Shown here piece by piece: positions 1-11,289 of a DNA stretch of 64,000 nt. This DNA is from Epiperipatus broadwayi. Lineage: Eukaryota > Onychophora > Udeonychophora > Euonychophora > Peripatidae. A program made the position numbers and the translations under genes. The notes below the pieces were generated by a model. That model had not been told where the DNA came from. It saw only the letters and a program-made list of their open reading frames with translations, and did no database searches. The stretch covers positions 2,604,001 to 2,668,000 of the forward strand of contig JAQFVV010012446.1 in NCBI GenBank assembly GCA_028023455.1, written 5' to 3'. Every line of letters begins with the position of its first letter. The first letter of the stretch is position 1.

Positions 1-1124
1 GCTTCAATGATTTCCATTCGTAAATGTTTGTTAATTGAAATATACACGTATTGTAGAATAATTTGTCAATTTTTTTATTCATGTGGCCACCAAATAATAA
101 ACATTTAACTCACAGTAATTGAAACCAACACCTCTCCAGATTTTCAAAATGTATAAATTTTCAGACGTTTATAAGAAAAGGTAAACCTGTTATTTTTAAA
201 ATTGGTTTTATTCCTGCTGAATATGCTTTCAGTACAATGCATACCATAATCATACCTATACTATATTACTATTATTGGTGGTATTTAAGTATATTTGCTT
301 AAATTCACATTCACTTTAATTTGTTATGTAAATTTTATTTGAAATCTTCTTAGAGAGTCCATTTCTTTGAGATAAAGGTGCTGGTATCTTTTTTATTTTA
401 TCACGAATTGATCTTTGGTTATGATCCAAATCGCTTTAGTTTTTCACTTTTTATCCTCCCTTTCAGTACAAACAATTTTTGCTTTAGATAAAGCGAATTT
501 ATGGCCAGGGTATTGTTTGTGTTCTATGAAAATGGAGGAGTATTTGTTACTTCTTTTAGCTCTACAGTAGATGTGATTGTGCAGGCCAATCTTGTAGATA
601 GATTAGCCTTTGATTCACCATAATAGGCGTATAGGTAATTGGCTTGAGTGTAAGAGATTTTATTAAACTATTTGATAAGCCAATTTGGTGGACAATTTAT
701 CTTTCGAATTGTTCAGTAAGTTATATAAAGCTGGGGGAAAACGAAAGCTTATATTTATTACACATTCCAGTAGTAGATATTGTAATCAAGGTTAATTAAC
801 AGAATGATTTTCCAATGCTTAGTTCATATATAGTCATATAGGAATTGGCTAATTAATAAAAAGTGACTAATACCATACATTCTTGCTATAACATCAAATC
901 ATTTGATTTGTCAGTATTAAATTGAGAAAAGCTGTGTAGATAGACAATTTTTATTCTAAGACAGTTGATGATAGTTTGTTACCAGAAATATATAATTACA
1001 ACAGACTTTTTTCATGTTTCCAACTGAAAAATGAAAATTTAAGGCACAGTGATTGGAGCTGATATTTCTTGAGATTTCTTTACATATTATCAAGAAGCAT
1101 TGCAAGGAAATCAAGTCATATATC
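1..1124. other. A+T-rich non-coding stretch
   Basis: No coding frame, RNA gene or clear repeat was recognised. Presumably intronic or intergenic. Confidence 0.6.
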
Positions 1125-1209
1125 ATGTGACTTATTTTAATAAGCTTATATCACAAATGTTATATAATGAGTGTGCCAATAGCTCTTAAAGCTTTACAGA
1201 GTATTCCTA

Positions 1210-1251
1210 CCCCCAGACCAGTTTCATGCTTTTGGCATTCCTCAGTGAGGA
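1210..1251 (-). ncRNA. Hammerhead ribozyme, type I (family C, left arm)
   Basis: On the minus strand: stem I arm TCCTCA, core CTGAGGA, stem II ATGC/GCAT closed by CAAAA, GAAA, then CTGGTC and the other stem I arm TGGGGG. Stem II pairs perfectly. Stem III is only A-U and C-G around a 2-base loop. Cleavage is expected after GTC. All core positions fit the hammerhead consensus CUGANGA...GAAA...UH. Confidence 0.78.
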
Positions 1252-1356
1252 ATATGGATGTCTGAAATTTTCAGATTTTCTACTTAATAATTAAACTTTA
1301 GATAAAGTGCTGGGTTTGACCTGGTATTTTAAATCTAATGCTTGAATATCCTAGTG

Positions 1357-1396
1357 CCTCACTGAAGAATACCAAAAGAATGAAACTGGTCTGGGG
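1357..1396 (+). ncRNA. Hammerhead ribozyme, type I (family C, right arm)
   Basis: Plus-strand partner of the 1210-1251 copy. The stem I arm CCTCA is followed by CTGAAGA, stem II ATAC/GAAT with one mismatch, GAAA, CTGGTC and TGGGG. Predicted cleavage is after 1391. The stem II mismatch makes activity less sure than for the left arm. Confidence 0.68.
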
Positions 1397-1445
1397 ATGG
1401 GGATATTCTGATAAGCTTGTTAAGAGCTATTGACACACTTATTAT

Positions 1446-2998
1446 ATGTCAAAACACATTTATTTTATTGCATATTTTAATGGGTTTTTTTAACAATTAG
1501 TCAAATGAGTTTCTCACTATATTAATTTATAGTTGGCTGTTTTGGGAAATAATTGCAGAGTCCAATATTTATGCTTTAACATCAAGTGAGTCAATTTTCA
1601 GTAGTAATATGGGTATGTATTATATTTGCACAGAGGATTGATTTCAATTCAAGGTAGGTAATGGTGATTTATTACCTAAAAACACTACAAATTGATTTAT
1701 CAATTTTTCTCCATGTATGGAACCAAATAATACATTTAATGCATGATGATAGGATATATGCATGTAATACAGTTTATTGATCTGATTTTATGCAGTAAGG
1801 TAGTATTTATCTTTTCTAATAATAATAATAATAATATCTAAAATTCATTATTAATTTTTTTCACTTTGTTAGAGGTCCCTACCTTCGTATTTTTCAGACG
1901 CTTATTTCTCAGGTTACAGCCTTAGTAAATTATTATTAATTAAATTTATATGTTTAAAATAAATTTTGGTTAAGAATAAGTTCAAATAAGGAAAATATTT
2001 TTTGAACTATTAAAAACCAACTTTTAATTGCAAAACAACAAAAAGTAAAAAGTTGTTAATAGTGGGCAATTTCTTCTTAACAATTAATTTTCAGATGAGT
2101 AATTTTTTGATAAAAAGTAAATTTATTCAAATAAAATCTAAATGTCAACATCATACACTTACTAAAAATCAAATATTTAATTTAATGAAAGTAATAAATA
2201 AATGATGTATAAACTTATTTTTTGTTTTTGCAATATCAACAAAAGCAAGAACAGAAGTGGTTCTTGCTTCTTGGGAGTGAGTCCTATTTTTTTTCCTGGA
2301 GGGCCAATAGTTGCTGATATCTATGTTATTTAGTTAGAATTAAAATCTTAATTTTTCAAATGGATTTTGATCATTAAGATCACTCAAAGTCCATTAAGTG
2401 AACATTTAATCATTTAAATGTTAATTTCAGAAACCTTAATATTATGACATATAAAATGTATATATTAAATATTTTAGCAAAACAGAAATCATTGATAAAA
2501 GTTGTGTACACTTTTACATATACATGTATATATCTCTATTGAAGCAATATAATTAATGCTTACATAGTGTGTGAAGTTTGGACAATGTTCTGGAGAAAAA
2601 TAATATATTGTCATAGGATATAATGTGATGGTAGTAGAAATTAAAATAATACCCTGCATGGTTTAATGCAATAAAGGAGTGCCAGAATCTGCAACTCAAT
2701 GATCATGGGTAATTGCTTCAACCCTGTCATTTCTAGCTCTCAAACTTCTTATAAATTACTGAGCAATAAATCAGTTTAAATTTAAACAAAATAGACAAAG
2801 ATGGATTTCCTTAGCTTATGTGCCAAATTTGGATGTAAAGCTAAAGAAGTAATTTGTAAAGATTTTAATGTTGGTTTCAGATCACCCTTATGTCCAAACA
2901 GACTGATCAGTAACTCAAATGACAGACTAGAACAAAATCATATATTCGATTATTTGCCAAAAGCCTGCTCTAATGCCAGTAATTATGGTGAAATATCC
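1446..2998. other. A+T-rich stretch with a short AAT microsatellite
   Basis: Contains an (AAT)n run near 1819-1835. At about 1870-1900 it has a segment (AGAGGTCCCTACCTTCG) shared with the middle of the small foldback at 4494-4601. An open frame at 2801-3013 runs into a family A repeat and has no supporting evidence as a gene. Confidence 0.5.
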
Positions 2999-3153
2999 AA
3001 AGCTCCTCACTGATGAAAACCACAAACTAGAAACTAGTCTGGGGATATTGGATGAGTAGGCGCTAGATGGGGATTTTATGCACAAAACTTCCTGCATCCA
3101 TTGATTATTCTGAGTGGCACTACTGTATGGAGAGTTTTGCCTCTTATATTTAC
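2999..3153 (+). repeat. Family A fragment with decayed hammerhead
   Basis: Runs from the ribozyme region to the element end GGAGAGTTTTGCC. At 3004-3045 the core CTGATGA, GAAA and GTC triplet are present, but stem II (AAAC against ACTA) no longer pairs, so it is probably inactive. It is immediately followed by a family B element. Confidence 0.75.
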
Positions 3154-3174
3154 AAAAACACATATAAATATAAA

Positions 3175-3540
3175 TATAGGGGATTTGAACTGAGACTTTC
3201 AAGCGACCTTCAACTATCCACACTATCTCATACTACCGATACACATGCCCACATACATGTAGAAAAGATAAATAATCACCAATATATGTATTTCATGCTG
3301 AACCAGCACTCATCAGTTGGTCCAGAATATCTCTCTCATGTAAATATAATCAGTGTTCGGTTTATATTAAGATAGCAAATCTTTATATTTAATGGACAGG
3401 TTTCAATCTACTCCAACCTCCAACTCTTCAGCTATCCATACCATTGAACATCTGATCATAGGGTGCCCAAATCCCATCCTGAGGCCAATATTGTTGTTAT
3501 GCCCATGTTGACCTCAAGTCTAAAGACAACTCTCAAATTA
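3175..3540. mobile_element. Family B element (one arm)
   Basis: Begins GGGATTTGAACT and runs through ACATACATGT, the ribozyme region and a CCAACTC segment shared with other B copies (8216-8805, 22139-23093). It contains the intact minus-strand hammerhead at 3279-3320. The strand is given as unknown because full B elements are palindromic. Confidence 0.7.
3279..3320 (-). ncRNA. Hammerhead ribozyme, type I (family B)
   Basis: Minus strand: CCAA, then CTGATGA, stem II GTGC/GCAT with loop TGGTTCA, GAAA, TACATATA and TTGG. Stem III is ATA/TAT around CA, and the cleavage triplet is ATA. CCAA pairs with TTGG as stem I, extendable to five pairs. No core mutation is seen. Confidence 0.8.
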
Positions 3541-4493
3541 ATTCTGGTTTTCCAATCACGAAAGAAATTCTGGACATGAATTTTATCCTCAAATAATTAA
3601 CGTTGTTTGCAACGGTCCTGATGATATGAAGAGAAAGATAAAAGAATCTGGTTTACTGCGAAGTCTAACAACATTGTCAATTAAAAAACATGAGTGTATC
3701 ACTGACCATGCATGGAAATATTAACCAATCACTTTAGTTAAATCATCACGATTCTGGTACACAGTACTGAAAGCATGCTCAGCTAAATATTACTATTATA
3801 GAATTTTTCTTCTCTGTCCAACGCATAGATATAGGTGTATGTATAATTTACATTATAGACAGAGCTATTGGTTAATTTATTTACTATAATAACAGAAGAT
3901 AATTAGTAAATTCAGCCTCTATTTTAATTAATATTCAGTTTAAACATTAATAATATTTACTTACACATACATAAGCAATGATAATAGGAATATGATTATA
4001 TGGGTATAATTTAATGCGTATTTGTAGTTTTATTCTATTTAATTAAACATTTCAAAACAAATATTATTTAGGTTTTACATTTCAAAAGGATAATCTAAAC
4101 AAACTTCGAAAAATTAGACAGTGTCATCAGATGTTGACATAGGAGAATCGGCTTCAATCAAAATTATTAGTCACATGATCTTTTTTTTTTTTATTCAACA
4201 ACAAACTTTATTGACTTACAATACATATATATAAATGATTGCTTAGATGACATGGACATTTTAATTTATCAGAAAAAAATAGTCTATGTTTATTTTGCAT
4301 CATTTTCCATGATAATTTACATATGCATTGTGTTGTATCATTATTTTTTTAATAATTGACTAAATTCAAAATGAACATGATATAAACCATACAACCAAAG
4401 CGCTACTGAACATTTGTAATTTGGAACGACATACACATAAAGGTGTTATTATAAATTTATTTAACGCACATTGATTACGTAAGTAATATTTAC
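3541..4493. other. A+T-rich non-coding stretch
   Basis: Nothing coding was recognised. A T run at 4182-4192 follows TCACATGATC, the terminal motif of family A and C elements, so a truncated end may be present there. Confidence 0.4.
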
Positions 4494-4601
4494 TAAGGCA
4501 ATAAACCTAAAGCATGTGCGTTGCGTAAGCTTGTGGTTAAGACCTGTAGAGGTCCCTACCTTCGCATTTTCAACCGCACATGCTTTAGGTTTATTGCCTT
4601 A
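4494..4601. mobile_element. Small foldback (MITE-like) with 27-bp perfect inverted arms
   Basis: Arms 4494-4520 and 4575-4601 are perfect inverted copies (left arm begins TAAGGCAATAAACCTAAAGC). The 54-base centre holds a short hairpin (ACCTGTAGAGGT) and a segment shared with about 1870-1900. There is no coding capacity. Confidence 0.75.
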
Positions 4602-4821
4602 ATAATGGTGTTATACAAAGCTTAATAACTATTTACCCTTATTTGTTTTACGTCTAAAAGTAGATGTGTATAAATTTAGTCTACATGGTGCTTGCATTTG
4701 ACTCAATATTTAATATTTTACTTAGCATTTTAATTCTTCTTTATAAATTATTTACAGTAGTATTTAATCTGATCAATATAACCAAAAATAATTTAAACTC
4801 AAAATATTAATTCATAAAACC

Positions 4822-5213
4822 ATTCTGCCTATAGGATAAGGGTGATTGTAGTCTTTGAAAAACCAAAGATACGAAAATGTATACATGCGGAACTGGGTTC
4901 AGTTCTATATGACTATACAAGCAAATGAACTTGGATTGAAAACATTATTGTTTTCATATTGGACTCCTAGCTTTTTAATTAACTAAAAGATAAAAAGTGG
5001 TGCTGGGGAATGCATTAGATCCTAAGATTTAGATATAGTGCTCTCAGATCCAAGGCTCCTCAATGATGAAAGCCTCAAGCTAGAAACTAGTCTGGAGATA
5101 TTGGATGAGGAGGCATTGGATAGGGATTTTATGCACAAATCTTCTTGCATCCATTGATTACTCTGGTTGGCACAGGGTGGCTCTACTGTATGGAGAGTTT
5201 GCTACTGTTTATT
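4822..5213 (+). repeat. Family A element, nearly full length
   Basis: Shows the family A order: upstream block (GAACTGGGTTCAG), CTCAGATCCAAGGCTCC, the hammerhead region, GGGATTTTATGCACAAA, then GATTACTCTGG and GGAGAGTTT. The ribozyme at 5057-5098 has lost C3 of the core (ATGATGA), so it should be dead. Confidence 0.75.
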
Positions 5214-5267
5214 TATTCATCTGTAATTCTTTTTAAGTTATCAAATGATCTTAAAATATACTTCTAT

Positions 5268-5575
5268 TCTCATCACTTTTATGCCATCTAGTGAAGGCTT
5301 TAGTAAACTGGTTTCAAAACTACATAACTAAACAAGCAAATAAACTTGGATTGAAACAATTAACAAGTTTTTCAGTTCGAGCTGATAGATTGATGGAATA
5401 ACAAAAAGGAAAATATGGCTGCTAGAGAAAAGGTGTATTAGATCCCCCCAAAAGTCCAAGACCACTGTTCAAAAAAATCCTAAAAGCTTCTGATTGATGA
5501 AAGCCATAAGTTAGAAACTAGTCTGAGGATATTTGGATAAGATAGTACTGGATAAGGATTTATTATGCACTACCA
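5268..5575 (+). repeat. Family A element, diverged
   Basis: A second, older copy directly after 4822-5213. The hammerhead trace at 5488-5528 has C3 changed to T and a weakened stem I. It ends at TTATGCAC without the usual terminal motif. Confidence 0.6.
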
Positions 5576-7265
5576 TTTGGAATTTATTAACTATTACATC
5601 TTACACTGAATGATGTAAAAGTAGAGAGAATAGAAGAATATGCTAATGAATAGCATTGTACAATGAAGTCATGTGATGACTTGTTGGTCATGTGACACCT
5701 TAAAAATATTCAAAATAATAAAAGTATTAATAATATTATATCTTAATTATTTACATGGGCCATGAATTGGTAGAGGTCTAGCATTGAATCACCTGCAATT
5801 ATTAAGCCAAAATTATTATGAACAATTATCTTCAGAATAAAATAAAAATGTTTAAAAAATTTTATCATAAGGGAAATAAAAGTAAATTGGAGATTATTTA
5901 AATTGTTTCTTCACTAAACTTAATACCTATTTTACAACAGCCATACTATTTTATCATATGAAGATTTCATGTCTGCAATCAATTTAAAATTATGTATTTA
6001 ATGGTGTGAAAAAATTCTTTATCAATTTTTTTTTAATTATTTAAACCATGAATACAAATAATAAAAGTGTTACTAAATTTAAAAAATCAATTTTACAAAT
6101 TAAAAAATAATAATAATAATCTTGATACAAAGCATTTACTACCTGATGCCGCGCATGCTTTCAACCCACTGAACATATTCTTGAAAATCAAATATAGTTT
6201 TTAAAAAAACTATATGTAAACATCATTTAATTATCAAAAAATAAATATTTAATAATTTATTGTAAAAAAAATACAGGTATTTTTCTGTCAACATCAATGC
6301 AAAGATAAATAAGTATTATAATCAGAATGTATTGCATAAGTATAGGAATGTATTTATCCTAACTAGAACTATTTCTCTTACCCTGACTACTACTGACCTC
6401 TAGCCACAATAGCTTAACTAAAATAATGAACTTTTAAATGATGGGAATTTTTTAAATGTCATTTAAAGTTTACTGTTTCAAGTATGGAATCTTCAGAACT
6501 ATGGAAAGCATACTAGTAGGACCATAGCACCAGTGATGCAAATATTTGGTTAACATATGAGAAGTTAAAAATAATACTTTCAACCAATAGCAACTCATCT
6601 ATAAAATTTCAAAGTGAAAATTACATATACAAGTTTTAATTTGTTTTGGGAATAAAATGGCCTTGAATTCTCATTTATTATGATTTATCTACTACTTTGA
6701 AAATAGATATTCCCCCAAAAGTAAGTCTCCAATAGAAAACCACATAAATTTTGGACGATTTAATGTGCTTGAAAAGACTTTATAAATGTGATGTCCTATA
6801 ACAGCCTAAAGATAGATGACAACTGAGTAATATCTAGGGGTTTATTTACTCTTTTATATTGCACAAAACTAAATAATATAAAAGAGTAGATGTTACTTCT
6901 GTAATTATACAGTTATTAATTAAATATTATAATAAGTAAATTTAATATATAATTTAATTTAGAATTACTATTATTATTTTATATTAATATTAAAATTATG
7001 AGTATATCAAAGGATAAAATCTTTTTTGATTTTTTTGAACATTTATGCTTTTATTAGATTTATTAATAAAAGTTAACTTTGTGAAAATGAATGAAAAAAT
7101 TAATTAACTAATTAATTAGATATTAAATAAACTATATTTAAAATATAAAAATACAATATTAATATTTTACTTACTAAATAAAATTAAATGGACTTTAGAT
7201 ATTAATATATTTTAAGGATAAACTTAAATAATTTCTATTATATGAATGTTTAGTATTCTTTTCAC
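5576..7265. other. A+T-rich non-coding stretch
   Basis: No gene was recognised. 5670-5700 holds two CATGTGA motifs about 20 bp apart, resembling the ends of family A and C elements. The rest is low-complexity A/T. Confidence 0.4.
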
Positions 7266-7802
7266 TGTCAATTATGGACATTAGGTGGAGTGGCACTACC
7301 TGTTCCACTCTGTTCACTTCTGCACAGTCCTGAACTGGTGTTTGTCAGTTATGGATACTAGGTGGAGTGGCAATACCTGTTCCACTCTGTTCACTTCTGC
7401 ACAGTCCTGAACTGGTGTTTGTCAGTTATGGACACTAGGTGGAGTGGCAGTACCTGTTCCACTCTGTTCACTTCTGCACAGTCCTGAACTGGTGTTTGTC
7501 AGTTATGGACACTAGGTGGAGTGGCAATACCTGTTCCACTCTGTTCACTTCTGCACAGTCCTGAACTGGTGTTTGTCAGTTATGGACACTAGGTGGAGTG
7601 GCAATACCTGTTCCACTCTGTTCACTTCTGCACAGTCCTGAACTGGTGTTTGTCAGTTATGGACACTAGGTGGAGTGGCACTACCTGTTCCACTCTGTTC
7701 ACTTCTGCAGTCCTGAACTGGTGTTTGTCAGTTATGGACACTAGGTGGAGTGGCAATACCTGTTCCACCCTGTTCACTTCAGCCCAGTCCTGAACTGGCG
7801 TT
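7266..7802. repeat. 77-bp minisatellite, about 7 copies
   Basis: Copies of a 77-bp unit containing TGGACACTAGGTGGAGTGGC and ACAGTCCTGAACTGG are spaced at exactly 77 bp (anchors at 7324, 7401, 7478, 7555, 7632). The sixth unit has a 2-bp deletion and the outer units are more diverged. The unit is rich in short self-complementary pieces (GGAGTGG/CCACTC). Open frames across it on both strands follow from the repeat and are not genes. The array ends 99 bp upstream of the exon at 7902. Confidence 0.95.
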
Positions 7803-7901
7803 TCTTTAATAATGGATTCTGTATAGTCTGCTTTTCTCTCAGATAACAATTTATTTATAAAAATAATAAATCTATATTTTAGTTTCGATTTTTATTAATA
7901 G

Positions 7902-7988
7902 GCGTCATATCTAATCAAGACTTAAACAAAGCTCTGAAAACCATTCCCTCTTCGTATGGAACAATGAAGACTTTTCACGTTATTCCTG
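7902..7988 (+). CDS. Internal exon (phase 1-1) of an unidentified protein gene
   Basis: The 87-bp segment is preceded by a T-rich tract ending in AG (7900-7901) and followed by GT (7989-7990). Read with one base carried in from an upstream exon, it is fully open: 28 codons plus one base carried on. It includes the run SSYGTMKTFHVIP. Both ends are phase 1, matching the next candidate exon at 9827, so the two join into one frame. Base composition (about 40% G+C) is higher than the flanks, and the segment is not part of any repeat seen here. The upstream exon, start codon and signal peptide are not recognisable in this window, so the gene probably begins to the left. No family is recognised. Two consecutive symmetric phase-1 exons are typical of extracellular modular proteins, but that is inference. 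An 87-bp open stretch alone could arise by chance; the phase match is what raises confidence. Confidence 0.6.
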
Positions 7989-8215
7989 GTAAAAACAAAG
8001 ATAAGTTTTAATTTAATTGAAAGCTTATTTTTATATGACAAATACATTTTTTCAGTAATCTTTTCTAACAGTTAAAATAACCATGTGGCAGTGAACCAAT
8101 GCAAAGTGAAAACTCAAATATGAGATTGCCCCCTGCCCCCCTCCAACATTGGTATAGTTTACTAATAAAAATTTTTAAATACAAGTATAGTTATATACTT
8201 TTAAGTTAGATATAA

Positions 8216-8805
8216 TTAGAGGGATTTGAACTCAAACTTTCAAGCTTGTTTTAGTCTTCCACTCCATCTTACACAACCGATACGCATGAACGCATATATG
8301 TGGAAACGGTAAAGGATTTTCCAATATACATATTTTGTGCTGAACCAGCATTCATCAGTTGGTCCGGATCATTTTTACACATATATATATATATATAATC
8401 AGTGCTTAGTTTATGTTAAGATAGCAAATCTTCAAACTTTAATGAACAGGCCTCAATATTCTCAAACTCTTCAACCATCCATGACAACAAAAAGGGCTTT
8501 GAACATGCCACTATCAAATTTTCAATGATATAGCTGCTGAAGAGTTGGAGAGTGGAGAAGATTGAAACTTGTCCATTAAAATTTAAAGATTTTCTATCTT
8601 GATATAAACTGGGCACTGATTATATGTATGTGTGGGAGATGATGCTCGGGACCAAATGATAAGTGTGGTTTAGCACAAAATACTGATATTTGGAGATCAA
8701 TTAGCTTTTTCACATGTACATGGTCATGTGTATTGGTTGTATAAGAGGGAGTAGATGATTAAAGGAAGGTCGAAAGTCTGAGTTGAATTCTCTCTAATTA
8801 CTCCA
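8216..8805. mobile_element. Family B foldback, full length, inside an intron
   Basis: Inverted arms (about 8216-8450 and 8555-8805) start and end with AGAGGGATTTGAACTC and its complement, beside TAATTA. Hammerhead traces lie in both arms. At 8321-8362 (minus) CTGATGA is intact but GAAA has become AAAA. Near 8645-8690 (plus) the core is ATGATAA. Both look inactive. There is no coding capacity. Confidence 0.75.
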
Positions 8806-8945
8806 ATTTTTAACATTTTTCTTTTACCCTGATTTTATATTAAATATATTTCCAATAAATCAACGATATAATAGAGGATATCTTTACATAACAGTAATAA
8901 TAATCATACTAAAAAAAAACCTCTTTTTGGCACATAATTAAATGC

Positions 8946-9015
8946 TTAAATTCAGTCAATTTAATAGTTACTATCAAACCATTTAAAGTTTATCCATTAA
9001 ATTGACTGAATTTAA
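8946..9015. repeat. 20-bp perfect inverted repeat
   Basis: 8946-8965 and 8996-9015 are exact inverted copies (TTAAATTCAGTCAATTTAAT) separated by 30 bases. It is either a small MITE or a hairpin. Confidence 0.6.
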
Positions 9016-9540
9016 ACAATAAATTTGTTTGTTTGGAATATGTATTTTTATAAATTAATACTGAATAAATTTTAAATTTCATTAATTTTTTTAAATATAT
9101 TAATTTTTACAGAAAATAATTTCATTTTTAAAAATTAACTTCAAATAAAAGATTATTAATATTTTAGTTAATATCATAATTACATTTAATCTTCTGTGAA
9201 AAGATGAAAATTTAAATAATACATCAAAATTGTCACAATGGAGATACATTCTTTTATATACATGAGAAAAAGGGTTTTTAATTGGACTTGTATTTATTTC
9301 TATCTATTAGTAAGAAATATCGTATTGACATCTAACTTTTAAATAGTTTTGTCAGAAAGTTAAATATTATATATATATGTACGGTATGTCCCAGTAATTG
9401 GCTCATCTTCCTTGCTGTATGAAATAACATCTCTGAATTAATATGTGTATTACACAAGTAATATAGTTTAGCTATTCTCCACAAAAATTTTAAAGCAAGA
9501 GAATATCTGGATCACACATTAAAACATAAAATGTAAGAAA

Positions 9541-9778
9541 CAATAACAACTTTCTCCATACAATAATGCCATCTAGTGCAAGCCATAGTAATCAATGGAT
9601 GCTAGAAGGTTTCTGCATCAAAATCCCTATCTAGTGTCTACTAATCCAATATCCTCAGACTGGCTCCTAGCTTGTGGCCTTTGTCATTGAGAAACCTCAC
9701 ATCATGGAGCAATACACCTCAATCTTTGAATCTAATGCCATAAGAAATGGTGATCATATAATGAAATATCAAAATGTG
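9541..9778 (-). repeat. Family A element, diverged
   Basis: Runs from TTTCTCCATAC to GGTGATCATA. The hammerhead trace (about 9648-9690, minus) has several core changes. It ends 48 bp before the exon at 9827. Confidence 0.65.
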
Positions 9779-9826
9779 TTCCTTACCTTATCCCATGCAC
9801 TAACATTAATTTTTATTTTAATTTAG

Positions 9827-9958
9827 ATAAAACTGCTACTGAAATGTTGGAAATGATTCAAACTTTGCAAAGCAATAAAACCATGAGTTGGAACAATACT
9901 TTCAAGTGTTTTTCAAGCTTTTGTGATATCAGGAGAGCTCTGAAGATGACCGACAAAG
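9827..9958 (+). CDS. Internal exon (phase 1-1) of the same unidentified gene
   Basis: The acceptor is an A/T-rich tract ending in TTTAG (9822-9826) and the donor is AAAG followed by GTATGA (from 9959). The 132-bp segment is symmetric in phase 1. Joined to 7902-7988 it gives 73 uninterrupted codons in total. The peptide has an amphipathic helix-like run (KTATEMLEMIQTLQSNK), a possible N-glycosylation site (NNT), two cysteines in the run CFSSFC, and a basic stretch (DIRRALKM). The 1838-bp intron between the exons holds a B foldback and an A repeat, so it has grown by insertion. The product is not recognised; cysteines plus the N-glycosylation site are compatible with a secreted or luminal domain. 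The next exon is not certain: phase-compatible acceptors exist at 20984 and 61107. Confidence 0.62.
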
Positions 9959-11165
9959 GTATGAAACATAGTGATACATTGTATGTAGTAACTTAAAAGC
10001 CAGAAAATGTTTGTGGCGAATAGCAAATTATCTTGCTATATAATGCATATGCTGATTCAGAAAGGTAGAGTAAGCAGCTGAAAAAAAAAAAACAGCCAAC
10101 TTTTTATTGGTACACACTATATATATAATACGAAAAAAAATCACAACTTAAATATATATGCAATATTAAAATAGTAAATGCTGTTGCAGTAAGTAATACA
10201 CACTCCCACTTCAAAACATTCAACAATATAATAAGAAAGTGTTTCTACTTTCCTATTGGTTCTTTTTGTATATAAAGAAGATTGTCTTGAATATTTGCAA
10301 AGAGCGTGAATATTACTCAATCCAATTATTGATTATTATCATATTGTTGAATATTGAAGAGGAAGTGTGTATTATTTACTATAACAGCATGTTCTTATTG
10401 TTTAAAAGAGGTTGCCTTGACAACAGTTTGAAATTATTGATTGTTATTGATATTGGGATTGTCTAAATGTTGACTAGTTTTGAATGATGTATATATAGCA
10501 TTCATGATGTGAATTCCAGAAATATTTGTAAACTTTTAAGACTTTCTTTATTTAAATATAGAACGAATACTTAATTTTGAATTTAAATGAAAAAAAATAG
10601 AATGCACCCCTCAATATTTAATAGTACTAAGTAAACTACAGCAATGTAATTTGTGGGAGTTTATTACAGTATTTGCTATTTATAGTAATGGAAGAAAAAT
10701 CGTAAAACAGTCTCCATTCTTTTGAGAATACTACTAAAGCTAAATGAAGAAGATATTTTTTAAAATAATAATATATGTTAAAGAACTATCTTTAGAGATC
10801 AGTGTTTGGAGTCTGTAAATTTTATATCGTACCTGTACAGGATTCACCCTTAGTGATAGAAATAAGACTTTTCTCACTTTTATTACCAGTTGAGAACAAC
10901 ATTCTACAGGTGGATGCATTGATGAAGAATTTATATGCATAACTGTTTAATGGAAATAGAATTTGAACTTTATTTATTGTTGCTAAGCAACCTAATTAAA
11001 TAATTTATCAATAAAATACACATTTTTTTCTATAGTTTGCAATATTTTTCTGCTATGTAAAGCTTTGCAAATTTTACTTTCTTTACAAGATTTAAATACA
11101 TGAAAGAACACACACGTTATTTTATACATAAATAATACTGTAATTTGTTTTATATATATGTCAAA
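9959..11165. other. A+T-rich intron-like stretch
   Basis: No exon, RNA gene or repeat was recognised. Open frames at 10239-10466 and 10740-10940 have no supporting features. Confidence 0.4.
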
Positions 11166-11237
11166 TGCATTGACCGGGAAGCGAGCCCAGGCCAGCTACT
11201 TGGAAGGCAACTATGCTAACCGTTAGGCCACCAACGT
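11166..11237 (-). tRNA. tRNA-Gly(TCC)-like sequence, probably a SINE head or pseudo-tRNA
   Basis: Seventy-two nucleotides on the minus strand resemble a tRNA-Gly: D-arm GCCTAACGGTTAGC, anticodon loop CTTCCAA (TCC), and T-arm CTGGG/CCCGG with loop CTCGCTT. The acceptor stem has a mismatch at position 1 and two G-T pairs, and the loop lacks the usual TTCGA. Flanking bases (GTCAAA before, TTTGAC after, then ATATATA) extend the acceptor stem. A related sequence with the same flanks is at 49217, so this is more likely a dispersed element than a working tRNA gene. Confidence 0.6.
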
Positions 11238-11289
11238 TTGACTATTGTAACTTGTTTTGCACCAAATTATATCGGTAATTACAAGTATT

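Larger units (their letters stand above)
1125..1445. mobile_element. Family C foldback element with two hammerheads
   Basis: The left part (about 1140-1255) and right part (about 1345-1440) are imperfect inverted copies around a spacer of about 90 bases. The arms contain AAGCTT, a run of C or G (CCCCCAGACC against GGTCTGGGGA), and a hammerhead in each arm, on opposite strands. The same layout recurs at 40158-40595 and, almost unmutated, at 52479-52843. There is no open frame, so it is non-autonomous. Confidence 0.7.

Noticed and set aside
2801-3013. Cysteine-containing 70-codon frame
   Set aside because: Its 3' end lies in a family A repeat; no splice or domain support, and length is within chance for this window.
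7266-7802. CRISPR-like array
   Set aside because: Units are contiguous with no spacers and the genome is animal-like.
7593-7849. Open frames on both strands over 7593-7849
   Set aside because: They are produced by the 77-bp minisatellite units; the period is not a multiple of three and the frames have no other support.
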